Assembly: GCA_007449985.2 (NCBI GenBank)
Contig: VIIQ02000121.1
Location: forward strand, 248,001-312,000
Direction of reading: 5' to 3'
Source of the DNA: Desmodesmus armatus
Taxonomy: Eukaryota > Chlorophyta > Chlorophyceae > Sphaeropleales > Scenedesmaceae
DNA length: 64,000 nt
Each line of letters begins with the position of its first letter. Within the stretch, counting starts at the first letter, position 1. Position numbers and translations under genes: made by a program. Positions 1 to 11,400 of the stretch are shown here, piece by piece. Below the pieces are notes generated by a model, which saw only the letters and a program-made list of their open reading frames with translations, was not told where the DNA came from and searched no databases.

Positions 1-93
1 GAAGCCGCACCAATCCCAGCAGCGGCAGGCGCCGCCGTGGGCTCAGCAGCAGCTCCAGGAGGGTGTGGCACACAAGGAGCATGCAACACAGCC

Positions 94-129
<36 letters not shown>

Positions 130-3100
130 CAGGCGTACTGCTGCGGCCTCTCGCTGGTCAGACACCTCGGCAGTGACTGGCCTCACCCGCGTGCCAGCAG
201 CAGCTGCCGCAGCGCCTGCTCCTGGTGGCTGTGATGACGCGCAGCAGCAGAGCAGCAGCAGGGCTGAAAAAGCTACTGCGGCAGCAATGAAGAAAGCCTG
301 CCTGGCTGCTGCAGCAGCACAGGTGGCGCCAGCCAAGCAGCGCGGGAAAGGCACCAAAGCAGGAGGAACAAAGGGTGGCACCAAGGGCAGCAAGGGGAGC
401 AAGGGCAGCAGCAGCAGCAGCATTACCATGGAGTTTGTACCCAAAGCAGCAGGCGACAGCATCGAGCAGCCCAAGCTGCATCAGACGACACTCTTCGACA
501 CGCTCAAACGCGCGGAGAGGAACAAGCAGCGTGAGCAGCAGCAGGAGCAGGGCGCACAGCATCAGCAGGATGGGGATGCCGACGGTGGCAGTGAGAGTAT
601 CCAGCCACCGCTACAGCCAGCAGCAGACAAGCCTGCAGGCAAGCGCAAGCGCGGCCCTGCAGCAGCAGCAGCAGCAGGTGCTGGGAGCGGGGCTGGCAGC
701 GGTGGGGGCAACTCTGGTAGTGGTGGTGCTGCCAGCGGGGGTGGCAGGGCAGGCAGCAGGGGTCCCAGGGCGAGGAAGGCTGTGAGGAGGGTCAGCAAGG
801 CTGCTGCTGCACTGGAGGGAGCAGTAGAGGAGCTGCACACTTGGAGCCTCAGCGGTGACATCACAGCAGCGCAGCGGCAGCAGCAGCAACAGGTTGGGGA
901 TGGGGCGGTCATTTTAGACGTTTCCTCAGCCGGCAGTGCTGCCTGGCAGCAGCTGCAGCAGGAGCTCAGTACAGCAGAGGGTATGGCCCTTGGTGTCCTG
1001 TACAGCAGGACAGTGCTGACCCCCAGCACGTCGACAGCACCAGCAGCAGCAGCAGCAGCGGCCCCCTTGGCTGTGCAATACTTCACTTCACTGCAGCCGC
1101 CATACAAGCAGCAGCAGGTGATGCTCAGCAAGGCGGCAAGCTATGCGAAGCGGCAGGCAGCGTCTGCAGCTGCTGCGGCAGCAGCAGCAGTGACGGAGTC
1201 AGATGCTGCTGAAATTGGTCAGGACGCTGCAGGGCTGCAGCAAGTGGTGGGTCTGGCTGTCATGCCTGTCTCACAAGGGGCCTTGAGCAGCGCTGCAGCA
1301 GCTTCTGCAGCGACACCAAGCTACTTTGTGCGGCTACAGCAGCAGGGTCAGCAGCAGCAGCAGCAGGGTTTGCAGCCCCATGTGCTGCAGCTGCTAGAGG
1401 CTGTGCTGTGTGACCCTAGCAAACGGCCGTGTGTGTGCTGTAGTGCCAAGGCAGTGCTGTGCAGCCTGTCTGAGCAGGGCCTGCAGCTGCCTGCTGCCAG
1501 CCGTGTGAGTGTCATTGACCCAGAGCTGCTGGGCTGGCTGCTGGACTCTCAGCTGATCCAGGACACCAAGGGGGATGAGGCCTGCTACACACTGGACGGG
1601 CAGCTCAGTAGCATTCAGATGCAGGTGGGTGGGCAGTGGATACATGGACTATTCGGCTTTGCGTTCTGCTGGAGGAGGGGCCAAAGTGGTGGTGCACACA
1701 GGCCTTGGCAAGAACTCAACACATACATGCAGGCTGTGTGTTGCTGGCGGTAGTGCGGTGCCACCAGGTGCCTGTAGTCCCATTGCCAATGGACCAACAA
1801 TCGCTCTACATACACCAAGGGCTGCCTCTTTGTTGCTGTGTTTCAGGTGTTAGGGTTGGAGGGTCTTGGGCCCCTGCAGCGGCTGCATCATCAGCTGCTC
1901 CTGTCATTGCAGCTGGCCAGCCGCCTGCACACTCAGCTTGGGCGGGACATTGCACCGCAGGCCATCAGGCTGGAGATGCAGGTGAAGGTTCTGCCTCAAC
2001 CACAAATCCTGCAACACCTGTGGCCTAGGGCATGGCTGTTTGTACATCCGTGGTGGTAGCTGTAGCTTCCAACTAGGCAGCTTGTCAGATGTTAACACAG
2101 CAGTCTGCATTGCTGCAGCTGCCAATTACAAGTGGCATCTGTCTGGACAGTCCTTGGCTAACCTGACTGCATTTTGAGGGGTCAACATACCTGGTTGTAC
2201 ATGCTTGCATGGACTGTGGTCAATCGCTGTACTGTGCAACCAAACGCTGCGCTGTATGTTTGGGTGGCTGGCCTGCAGGTGGCCGTCCTGCTGGCCAAGA
2301 TGGAGGTTGCAGGGGTGGCATGTGCGCCCTCTGCGCTGTCTGCTCACAGACCAACTCTGGCAGGGCGTCTAGCAGCCATTAGGGCGCGGGCTACTCAGCT
2401 GGCAGGGTATGAGTTCAACCTCAGCAGCAGCAGCCAGCTGGCCAAGGTTCTGTATGAGGACCTGGGACTGACACCCCCAGCTGGAGGTAGGACCCCTGGC
2501 AAAGGCCATATTTTGGGCCGCCCTAGGGCAGTGACTAAACGCACTATGTAGCAGGAGAACTTGTGGTTGTGCAGGTGCCTGGTGCAGTTCATGCTTGCTG
2601 GTTTTGTGCGTGTGTGTTGTAGTGTTATGGCTTGCGCTTGGTGTGGCAACCTTGTGTGCCTGTACTGCGCAGGCTGGTCTGCCACACCCTGCATCTTATT
2701 TCTACAGGGTGGTGTGGAGGTTGATGGCACATCGGACCTTGCTGGTTGATGTGGTTGTTGTTATTGGTGTGTTACCTGCAGGGGGTGGACGTGGTGCTGC
2801 AAAGACCCACGCGTCTACCAACGAGGCAGCACTCAAGCAGCTGGCCATGAAGCATGAACTGCCTGGCTTAGTCCTTGAGCACAGGTGTGTGCTGGACTGC
2901 CCGGCTTGGAGTACAGTGCGGTGCAGTACAATGCAGCATAATGCAGTACGATGCAGTGCAATGGGGTGAAAGCGAGTTCCAAAGCCGTGCCAAGATATCA
3001 ATCCCAACCGACTGCCACACCACCTGAATTACCTCACCCAGCCTGCTCGACCGCATGACAAGAGGGTCTTGGCCTGATGTGCAGCTGACAAGCAACGCAG

Positions 3101-6037
3101 CGTTCTTGCGCATAGACATGCAAACAGGCCGTGCCTCTTTTGGCATGCCTGCTGTTCTGCAGGTGTATCGTCAATGTCATGAGCAAGTGGATCGATGCTG
3201 ATTGGGTGCAGAAGGCAGCAGCTGACGGGCGTGTGCGCAGCACATGGCAGCAGGCATCAACGGCAACTGGCAGGCTGAGCTCCTGCTCACCAAACCTGCA
3301 GGCATGGTGACCCACATGGCAGTGCAAGCAAAAGGGCCCCCAACATCCAGCATGCAGTGCATGCATTGTCCGCATACGCTTGTTCTGTTGCTGCTGGTGC
3401 ACATTACTAGCAGCAACCTCCAGCTTGGTCATGATGTTGTGCTACCACCAGCCTGAACTGATATGCAGAATTTTAGCTGTAGTGTTTGTCAAGGTCCAAG
3501 GTCAAGGTCCAGCCCCAAGGTCAAAGCAAGGTCAAGGTCAAAGTCATGTTGACTTTACTTCATGCTGTCCACCTTGCAGGCGGTCACCAAGTACACCATC
3601 ACAGCACAGGACGGTGCAGAGGCTGCTGTGCTAGCCAGTGGGCCTGCCAGCCCCTCCCTGCTGACCATCAACGTGCGGAATGCCTTTGTGGCCCCTGCAG
3701 GTAGCTTGCTGCTGTCTGCCGACTACTCCCAGGTGGAGCTGAGGCTACTGGCACACTTCAGGTGAAACTGCACATAGGCTCAGGGCTTTGCGCATGGCTC
3801 AGTGTGCATGGTCTGGACGTCAGCATTTGCAGAAGGGCAGCCACCTACTGGGTTACGGCAACTCAAATAATGCAACACCCTACTGTGCACTTGCTGTATG
3901 AGGTCTGCTTGGGGTCCTGGTGCGCACAGCTGTGTGGTCGTATGGGTCAGCACTCCCCAGCTGTTTGCCTGTGTATTGCCTGCAGTGAGGACCGGTTGCT
4001 GCGTCAGATCCTGAGCCAGTCAACAGGCGACGTGTTCAACATGATTGCAGCAGCACTGCAGCAGGCAGGCAGCAGGCAGGAGGGCTGGTTCACAGGGTCA
4101 GCAGCACAGGGTGCTGCAGGTGAGCATCATGCACTGCGGGTCTCTGCCAATGTCCATCAGTTCCGCCCGTGCAGTTGGTTGCCAGCACAACCACGCTGGC
4201 CAAGGCTGGCGCAAACCTACAGCTTTGGTTTGGCAGGGGCTGCTTCTCACGGAGCTCTCTGCATGGCCTTGCGATGGTTCTCCCTTGCACAAAGGGTGGG
4301 ATGGGCGTCACAACAGGTCACCCCTTCCTCTGGCACTTGGTTGCTGCAAATTTCCGCAGACCACCGCACACACAGTTGGTGCCTGCGGTGAAAATATGCA
4401 TGCGCCTGAAATCATGCTGCGCTGCTGAGGTATGCTTGCTGTGCTGCGATGTGTGGCCAGGTGCCCCGCTGGCTGCGCAAGTGTCACCGGAGCAGCGTGA
4501 GCGAGCCAAGCGTGTCGTGTACGGCATCATTTATGGCCTGAGCTCCTATGGGCTGTCGCAGCAGCTGGCAGACCAGGGCACCAGCCCCGGCGCTGCACAG
4601 GCCATGATTGATGGCTTCCTGGCACGGTTTTCTGGTGGGTCCGCTGGTGCAGCACCGGTGGCTCTTTGCATGCCACATGCAGCATGGGGCAAGATGCTGA
4701 GGCTCCCCTCCTGCACTGTAGGTGCATGGTACTATTGCAGGTGCTGGTTTGCATGCAGCACACTTGAAACAGCATGGCACAGGCTGCCATGCCAGCGTCA
4801 CAAGTACATGATGTGATGCAGCAAAGAAAGGACGCCAGGAGGGGGATATTGTGCAGTACTGTGTTGGCGCTGGGTTGCTGTCTGGTATCCGCTTATCACC
4901 ACTGGCTGGTGCCAAATGTTGCTGCATGCAGGAGTGCAGCAGTTCATGCGGCGCGCTATCGCTGCTGCACAGGGCAGCGGGGCGGTCAGCACGCTCATGG
5001 GTAGGCGCAGGCCTATCGCAGGACTGGCAGGAGACTTCCATGAGCGCTCAGCAGCAGAGCGCAAGGTGCTCAACAGCCAAATCCAGGTGAGCTTTAGACT
5101 GCATGTCCGTCAGTGCGTTGCCGATAGCACCCGCTGGGGCTGCCAGTGGGCCTGCTTCAGCCAGCAAGGTTGTCAGGGCTAAATGTGTACTCAAGAGCGT
5201 AGTTCTGTGTTTGCGGACTGCCCAGCAGCGTCTTGAGATGTCACATCTTGAAAAGCTTCCTGTGTGGCGCACGCAGCTGGAGCTTTGCACAAGATAGAGA
5301 TGCCGTGTTGTCCTTTGCTGGTGAAGCTGCGGAGCACTTTGCTATGCCCGTCTGTCTGTGCTGCAGGGCAGTGCTGCTGACCTGTGCAAGCTGGCGATGT
5401 GTGCATGGGATGAGTGGGCAGCACAGCAAGAGCAGCAGCAGCAAGCAGGGATGGCAGGGCTGCAGGGCGGAGCTGCCGTGCAACTGGCCGCACCAGTCAT
5501 TGGCAGCAGCGGGGGCGTGCGCGCGCGGCTGATTGCTCAGATTCATGGTGAGCAGCAGGAGAGCGTGTTGTCACACATTGCTGGCACTGTCAGGTCGTGA
5601 GCCTTTGATGCGATGACATGCAATCAACAAGTGCTGTAGCACACTGGCTGTTTCAAACAGTTGTCACAACCACAAGATGTGAGCCCTGTGGTGGGACTGC
5701 ACGCCGCTCACAACCACCACCGGAATGAAGCTTCAAAGCAGCCCGAGCACAGGCTGTCTCCAAAAGCCCTGGCCGTCTGCTGTCGCCTGCTCTCAAGCCC
5801 TCCAAGCAATGTGTGTATGTGTCTGTGCTGTTGGCAGACGAGCTGCTGTTTGAGGTTGAGGCCCCAGATGCTCAGCTGGACCCTGCTGGTGTGGTGCAGC
5901 ACCCGGGGCAGCAGTTCCTGCAGGTGGCTGCAGCAGTGAAGCAGCTCATGGAGGGAGCGGCACCACTGGCTGTGCCACTGAGGGTGAAGCTGGCATGGGG
6001 CAACAGCTGGGGCTCGCTTGCTGATCTGGCACTGTGA
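1..6037 (+). CDS. POLQ: DNA polymerase theta-like family A polymerase (5' end outside window)
   Basis: Eleven visible exons, all phase-consistent: 1-1624 (open from the left edge), 1847-1981, 2279-2486, 2782-2884, 3163-3301, 3580-3761, 3986-4119, 4461-4634, 4932-5086, 5367-5547, 5838-6037 (TGA). The first exon is mostly Gln/Ala/Gly low complexity, then an inactive-exonuclease-like segment (VIDPELLGWLLD). The polymerase domain follows: LAGYEFNLSS thumb entry, TATGRLSSCSPNLQ, motif A SADYSQVELRLLAHFS, motif B RERAKRVVYGIIYGLSS, the LMGRRRPIAGL loop, GSAADLCKLAM, and motif C HDELLFEVEA (Asp codon split by the last intron). YGIIYG and the GRRR loop favour POLQ/POLN over bacterial Pol I. POLQ performs microhomology-mediated end joining in the nucleus. 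Its helicase domain, if present, lies left of the window, so POLN or plastid polymerase cannot be fully excluded. Confidence 0.9.
95..124 (+). repeat. CAG triplet run in the POLQ-like first exon
   Basis: About ten CAG units, read in frame as polyGln. Further (CAG)n, (GCA)n and Gly/Ser-rich stretches follow to about 1400, so most of the visible first exon is disordered. Because the frame stays open to the left edge, the true start codon is outside the window; the GTG at 65 is not evidence of a start. Confidence 0.8.
3302..3579 (+). other. GC-AG intron in the POLQ-like gene
   Basis: The exon ends in NLQ with the sequence CTGCAG|GCATGG, and the next exon starts after CTTGCAG at 3580. Only a GC donor at 3302 keeps the phase (0/0) and joins NLQ to AVTKYTI; without splicing a stop is met at 3308, and the GT at 3307 gives the wrong frame. 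Inside the intron, about 3490-3545, are clustered AAGGTC-type hexamers. Confidence 0.7.
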
Positions 6038-6923
6038 TCTGGTTTGTATATACTGAAGTCAGGGAGGTGGCGCCCATGTATACGTCTTGTGGCTGTCAGC
6101 CAGTGTATGGGGCGTGTGCTGAGTGTTTGGCTATGGGAGTGCAAAACAAAGCAGCAGCAGTATTTCCCCGGCAGCCCTAAGTGCTGGTGTACCGCAGGTG
6201 CTCATGCAGGGCCTGGCAGGATGTGCGGGATGTGGTGTTATGTGCCGTTGTGTTAAGTGAATGGTTAAACTGCTGCGCTCGACTGTTGTGTGTGCACGCT
6301 TGAGTGCTGTGTCTCTTACGTGAGAGGCAAGGAACCCATGTGATGATGTACATGCACAAGCATGTTCTGTGGTGTTCTGTCAGTGCTGGGTGGGGCGGTG
6401 ATGCCCTCCTGCAGGTTTTTGTGATGGGATGTCTGGATCTGTCCATGTTGGTGGATGGTTATGGTCACGCAAATGGTGTGCTTATCAAACCTCAGGTTGA
6501 GCTGCAAGGCAACCAACGTGTGATGGCAGTTTCAGGGTGCGTCAACACTGTCAGCAAGGTCAATGCATAACAGCTGTTACATGCTGGCACCTCCTGTGAT
6601 AATGGTGTTAGGCGCGGTTTCCGGTGAGGTCACCTCAAGCCCTTGCACAGAACCTTCAATCTGGAGGAGTGGCCACCTGGTAATTTCCGCCCCTGTTGCC
6701 CAAACAAAACACTGCCGGCCCAGCTTGGCTGCCAACCAAATGCACACACTCTCACATAAAACCCCTTGGCCACATCACAGGCTGCCTAATCAAAGTGTGG
6801 CAAGTCTGAACATCCATGCGGATGCTACATTGCCTCTTGTTCATCCCCAACCAACCCAATTGAGTTGCCCTGGCCATGTGTGTGGGATGACATGTTGCAG
6901 TCATCCCTAGCAGTCATGCTTCG
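6038..6923. other. Intergenic, tail-to-tail
   Basis: The 3' flank shared by the polymerase gene (+) and the membrane-protein gene (-). No coding frame, RNA gene or repeat that I can support. It should hold the 3' UTRs of both genes. Confidence 0.6.
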
Positions 6924-8003
6924 CTACCTGCCATTGCATCGTGACAGCAGGCTGGCACCATACACTCCTGCACTTGCTAGGCTAACCGCTACGACACACA
7001 TTGTGGGCAACCACACACTGGCCAGCTGCTGCATTGCTACAGCTGCTGCACTCATGGCCGCAACGCCATGCACCAAGTTAGCTGCCTGTGCACACTGCTG
7101 CATTGCACCCCAAAGCATCCCTGCTGCCTGATCTGCCGTCCCAGCTGCATGTCCGTTGCCGGCTTGCACGGCCAGCCAGGCAATGCAGCAGCAGCAGGCG
7201 CACCGCACAGCATCACCCCCGAGCTGCAGCAAGGAAAACAGCTGCACTGGCAGGCGTCCTGAGGGGCCGCCCTGCATTGGAGCTTCCTGCACAGCTGCAG
7301 CTGTCAAGTGAGGGGTGGGTTGCGTTGAGGTAGCGGCTGCGGCAGCAGCCCATGCAGCTGCTGTGGCCTGCAAACCTCTGGCCCTGGCCCAGATGACTAG
7401 CTGCAAGTTGATGTAGCCTTGCAGCAGCAGACTGCCCCCTAATACGAGGATGGGTGTCAGACAGGCCCGCCTGCACTCAAGCAGTAGCAGCCCCAACGGT
7501 GCTACTGCTAAGGCTAGGGGCAGCACGGGAGGCCACAGCGGTAGAAGGTGCCGCACATGGACGTGCTTTGTGTGCAGCTGCGAGTGTGACATATTGCTGT
7601 CACGCTGTAGATGCCCCTGATCCTGCTGCTGTGGGCTCAAAGAGTCTAGGACTTGCTGCTGCAGGTGCTGCATGCCTAGCACTGCCTGCTCTGCTGTGTC
7701 CAACAGCAGCAGTGCTGGTGCTGCCCCGAGCGCTGCCGCTGCCAATAGAAGACACTGCTTGAAGCTGCGCCAGCTGCCTGAGGGCTGGAAGGAGCTGTTC
7801 CTGGACTTGAGGGTGTTATGTGTTCCTTGCAGCATGCCAGGGACGGCACCATGTGCGCCATAAGCTTCAAGTTGGTGCCGTGGCTGTGGTGTTGCAGCCA
7901 GTGAGGGGTGGCGAAGAAGGCTGGCCAACGGCAAAAAGGAAGCCTTGACCGTGCACCCAGGTTGAATCAGCGGTTGAGGGGTTGTTAGGGGCCGAGCATG
8001 CAT
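6924..8003 (-). CDS. Unknown multi-pass membrane protein, single exon
   Basis: An intronless 359-residue frame with a real ATG at 8003. The first 70 or so residues are basic and Ser/Pro-rich with few acidic residues, which would suit a plastid or mitochondrial leader. Hydrophobic segments follow at roughly 84-101 (CLLLAAAALGAAPALLLL), 150-170, 183-208, 270-290 and 315-355, giving five or six membrane spans, with Ala/Gln-rich linkers between. I recognise no family motif. The gene is head to head with the E3 ligase gene (455 bp between starts). Length, ATG and ordered hydrophobic blocks support it, but alanine-rich shadow frames are common in this DNA, so it stays tentative. Confidence 0.5.
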   Translation of the reverse strand: MHARPLTTPQPLIQPGCTVKASFLPLASLLRHPSLAATPQPRHQLEAYGAHGAVPGMLQGTHNTLKSRNSSFQPSGSWRSFKQCLLLAAAALGAAPALLLLDTAEQAVLGMQHLQQQVLDSLSPQQQDQGHLQRDSNMSHSQLHTKHVHVRHLLPLWPPVLPLALAVAPLGLLLLECRRACLTPILVLGGSLLLQGYINLQLVIWARARGLQATAAAWAAAAAATSTQPTPHLTAAAVQEAPMQGGPSGRLPVQLFSLLQLGGDAVRCACCCCIAWLAVQAGNGHAAGTADQAAGMLWGAMQQCAQAANLVHGVAAMSAAAVAMQQLASVWLPTMCVVAVSLASAGVYGASLLSRCNGR

Positions 8004-8458
8004 CAGAGGGTGCCAACTGCAGTCACTGCAGATAGGTCTGCAATGTTTTCATGTTCAAGGCAATACTACAACCCAAGAAGGAGGCAGAGGAGTGCAGTGA
8101 AAATGGAAGGGCTAGAGAACAACACACCTAACTGCACAGTCAGTCTACTCTTCAGGTCAATGCGCTCACCCTGTGGTCAGATGGCAGTTGAGCCACTCAC
8201 ACCCTTGACTTCAACTGATCCAAGATCGGTATCGGAATGCACACGGCGCATCTAATGTAAACAAACATTTCCAAGGCATTGATCCCCACTGTTCAGACCG
8301 CGCATACGTGTACAGGACTTCGGACTGCACAAGACAGCAGCAGCACAATGATATGTCAGCTCAAATCTTGCGTATCTAATATAGGATGAGTCATATACAA
8401 AGCTGAGTGGGGCAGCTGCGCCATCTCTGCATCCAAGCGCCCCAAGCACAGAGCAGAA
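8004..8458. promoter_or_regulatory. Divergent promoter region
   Basis: 455 bp between the ATG of the membrane-protein gene (-) and the ATG of the PA-TM-RING gene (+). It is richer in A/T than the flanking exons (for example around 8225-8400). I cannot name a specific TATA box or factor site with confidence. Confidence 0.4.
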
Positions 8459-11400
8459 ATGACAACAGCAGGGCAGGTGGCCTTGTGGGCAGTCCTTGCC
8501 TCCGTTCTGGTTCTGCAGACTCGCTCCCAGGTGCTGGGAGACGTTTTTCTATACGTGAGTGTCCAGTGCAGTGTGCGCTTGCAGCCAGGGATCCGGCACT
8601 GCTGTTGCAGCATGCACCTGTGCTGTCATGTACAACAGTATCCATGCCACCAGCTGGTGCTGCCTGCAATGGGTACATGTCGCAGCGGGGTTTGAGTTGG
8701 GGTGTTGTGCGTTGCATACCATACCAAGGCAGGCCCAGGTGCCTGAGTATAGCAGCTAGGGAGTCCCAAGGACTGGCCAATACATTGGTAGTAGTCATAC
8801 CCCAAAGTGATATGTGCAGCATTAGGGCTGGTTTGGCCTGGTATGGATTACACACAAGCATGTATGCAGGCCGGTGACAGTGTGCACTCGCAGCTTTCTG
8901 ATCGAGCTCACACGCATGTGCAGGCACATATGTCATGATCCGTTGAATGGCATGGCATCACACCCCGGGCATAGTGCACCGCTGTGCTGCAGATGCTGCT
9001 GTTGTATGCAAACATGTACAGTGTGCCGCTTTTCACTGGGTGCGTGTTCCCATGGCCTGCTCCTTTGCACGCCTGCAGGAAGCTGGGAAGGGCGAGCAGC
9101 CCCCTGTGCACTTTGACCCTTTTCCCACACTGCCTGCTGATTTTGGCCCAGAGGTGCCAGATGATGGCGTTGACGGGCTGCTCCTGGTGAGTGCTGTGCA
9201 CTGGGTAGCATAGCAGCAGGCAGTCAACTCAACACCAGCAGTTACAAGCACCAGGTCACCCAGCCTTGCCCATCGGCGAGGATTAGTGATGCAGCTGCTG
9301 TTGGAACCCATCTCAGTGGTCTGTGTCATACCCTGTTGAAGGCATGGGAAGCCTTGAAGATGGGCGGAAAGCAGCCACTGCGGCAGCAGGGTTGACAGCA
9401 CACTGCTGTTCTCCATGTTTGCAGGTTGCTGACCCCGAGGATGCCTGCCAGCCACTGACGTTCCGTTATGACGATGAGCCGTGGGTGGCTCTCATCAGCA
9501 GGTCGCAGCACTTGCACCCCACCAACTGCACCTTTGACGTCAAGGTGCGTCGCAGCAGCAGTAAGAGCAGCAGCAGCTGCCGCCTGCGCTGGGACACGGG
9601 ACAACTTCACCCTTTGCTCTCCCTGCAAGTGTACAGCATGTCCCCGTGCAGCAGCAGCAGCTGGTGGTTGGCGTAAAGCTCTACCTGCTTTCCATATACC
9701 CCAGCCTTGAAACACATTCCTTGTAGCAGGCACAGCAGGAGTGACTCAGGGTGTTGTGCTGACTGCATGCTGCCTGGGTGCATCGCCTTCTCACCACGTG
9801 CTGCAGGTGCACAATGCAGAGCTGGCGGGTGCGTCAGCCGCTATCGTGTATGATGACGTGTACGAGGCCCTCATCATCATGAGCAAGCCACGCGACCACG
9901 AAGAGCCTGGCATACCCGCAGTGTTTGTGAGCGAGAAGGCGGGGATCATCATGCGACGGATGATGACGCCAGGAGTCACCCGAGTGCGCATCGTCCCGGT
10001 AAGCACATGCCGCCTTGGCAGCGGTAGGTCATGCTTCATACAGCCTTGCGCCCAACCCCGTTGCTAGCAGGGGGTCTAGTCCTGCCTTGCTGTGCAATTG
10101 TTGTGAGCATGTGTGTGCCTGTTGCGCCTTCTTGCCGTTGCCTTCTGCGTGCATGATCAGAGCACCTGGCACATATGCACATGTATCGTCAGTATACTTG
10201 CAGCACAGCTTATACTGCATGCTGACCCTGCAACTTCATCCCCTGTGTTTCCGACCGCAGGTTTCTGCCAGTGCCTGGATGAGCCTGCTTATGTCTGCCT
10301 TCCTGGGCTTCCTGGCGCTGACGGTGGTGCTGGCCACCTTCTACGTCATGCGCAGCTGGTCAATATGGCTCGGCCGTACCCGCAGGAGGGATGTAATGGT
10401 GCAGGGAGGCTTCGGCGCTGCTGGGGCACAGGTGCGGTAACACAGGATGGCCACCAGCCGCAGTGGCATATGCTGGTGATTTGGGGTTTGTTTGAGCAAT
10501 AGGTTACACACACGACGCACATGCAGCAGTTGCTGTCTGGCTGCACAATGGCATCTCCAGGTAGCAGCAATCTGGTAGCCTACACAGTGTCTGATTGTCA
10601 AAGGACTGCCGCATGCAACACGTGCTCGGGGATCTCAGCACCCTGCTGTCTGTCTGTGCCATTGTCTGTGCAGGCTGGCGCGCAAGAGGGGCTTCCAGCA
10701 TGTGCCATCAGGGCGCTGCCCATACTGATATATGAGCGCAAGCCTCGACGCAGCAGCAGCACTGGCGGCAGCAACGCACCAGCTGGGGCAGCAGCCGCTG
10801 TAGACACCCTGCAGCAGCAGCAACCCTCAGCACCAGTGCCCATAGCAGCAGCAGCTACGGGAGCTCCTGGCGGAGGCCATGTTGCATGGATGGCGAGCAG
10901 TCCCGCCATGCCAGAAACTCCCCAGGCCTCTGCCACGGCAGCGTCCAGTGAACAGGACTTGAGATTCAGCAGCAGTAATGGCCCCAGCCACCATCTGCAC
11001 AGCAGTGCAGCAGACACTGCCGTGGTGTTGATAGAGTCTGACAGCGAGGCTGACGCTGTACGGCACGGCGCGGGGCACAGCGCGTCACAGCACGGCTGGC
11101 AGCCCGCCGGCGGGTTAGGTCAGCGCCTAGCCAGCAGCAGCAGTGCCATGACCAGCGGCCTTATCAGTCTAGCCTCTTTGGCGGCAGCAGGATCGAGGAG
11201 GGTCCTGTTACTGGGGTCCCAGTCAGCTGGTGACGCCAGCTCGATGTCAGATGTTGCACGGGCAGCAGCAGCAGGGCAGCCGTGCGATCATGCCTCCAAC
11301 ACCAGCAGGCGCGGGAGCAGGCACCAGCCAGCGGAAGCAGTAGACGTTCCAGGCTCTGCTGCAGCTGCTGCTGATGTTGCAGCAGCGGCTTCAGGCAGCG

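Noticed and set aside
43..1131. Minus-strand open frames opposite the POLQ first exon (polyCys/Leu/Ala).
   Set aside because: Shadows of CAG/GCA repeats; no leader or domain, and the plus strand carries the polymerase gene.
3490..3545. AAGGTC repeats as nuclear-receptor response elements.
   Set aside because: Green algae lack nuclear receptors; this is a simple tandem repeat in an intron.
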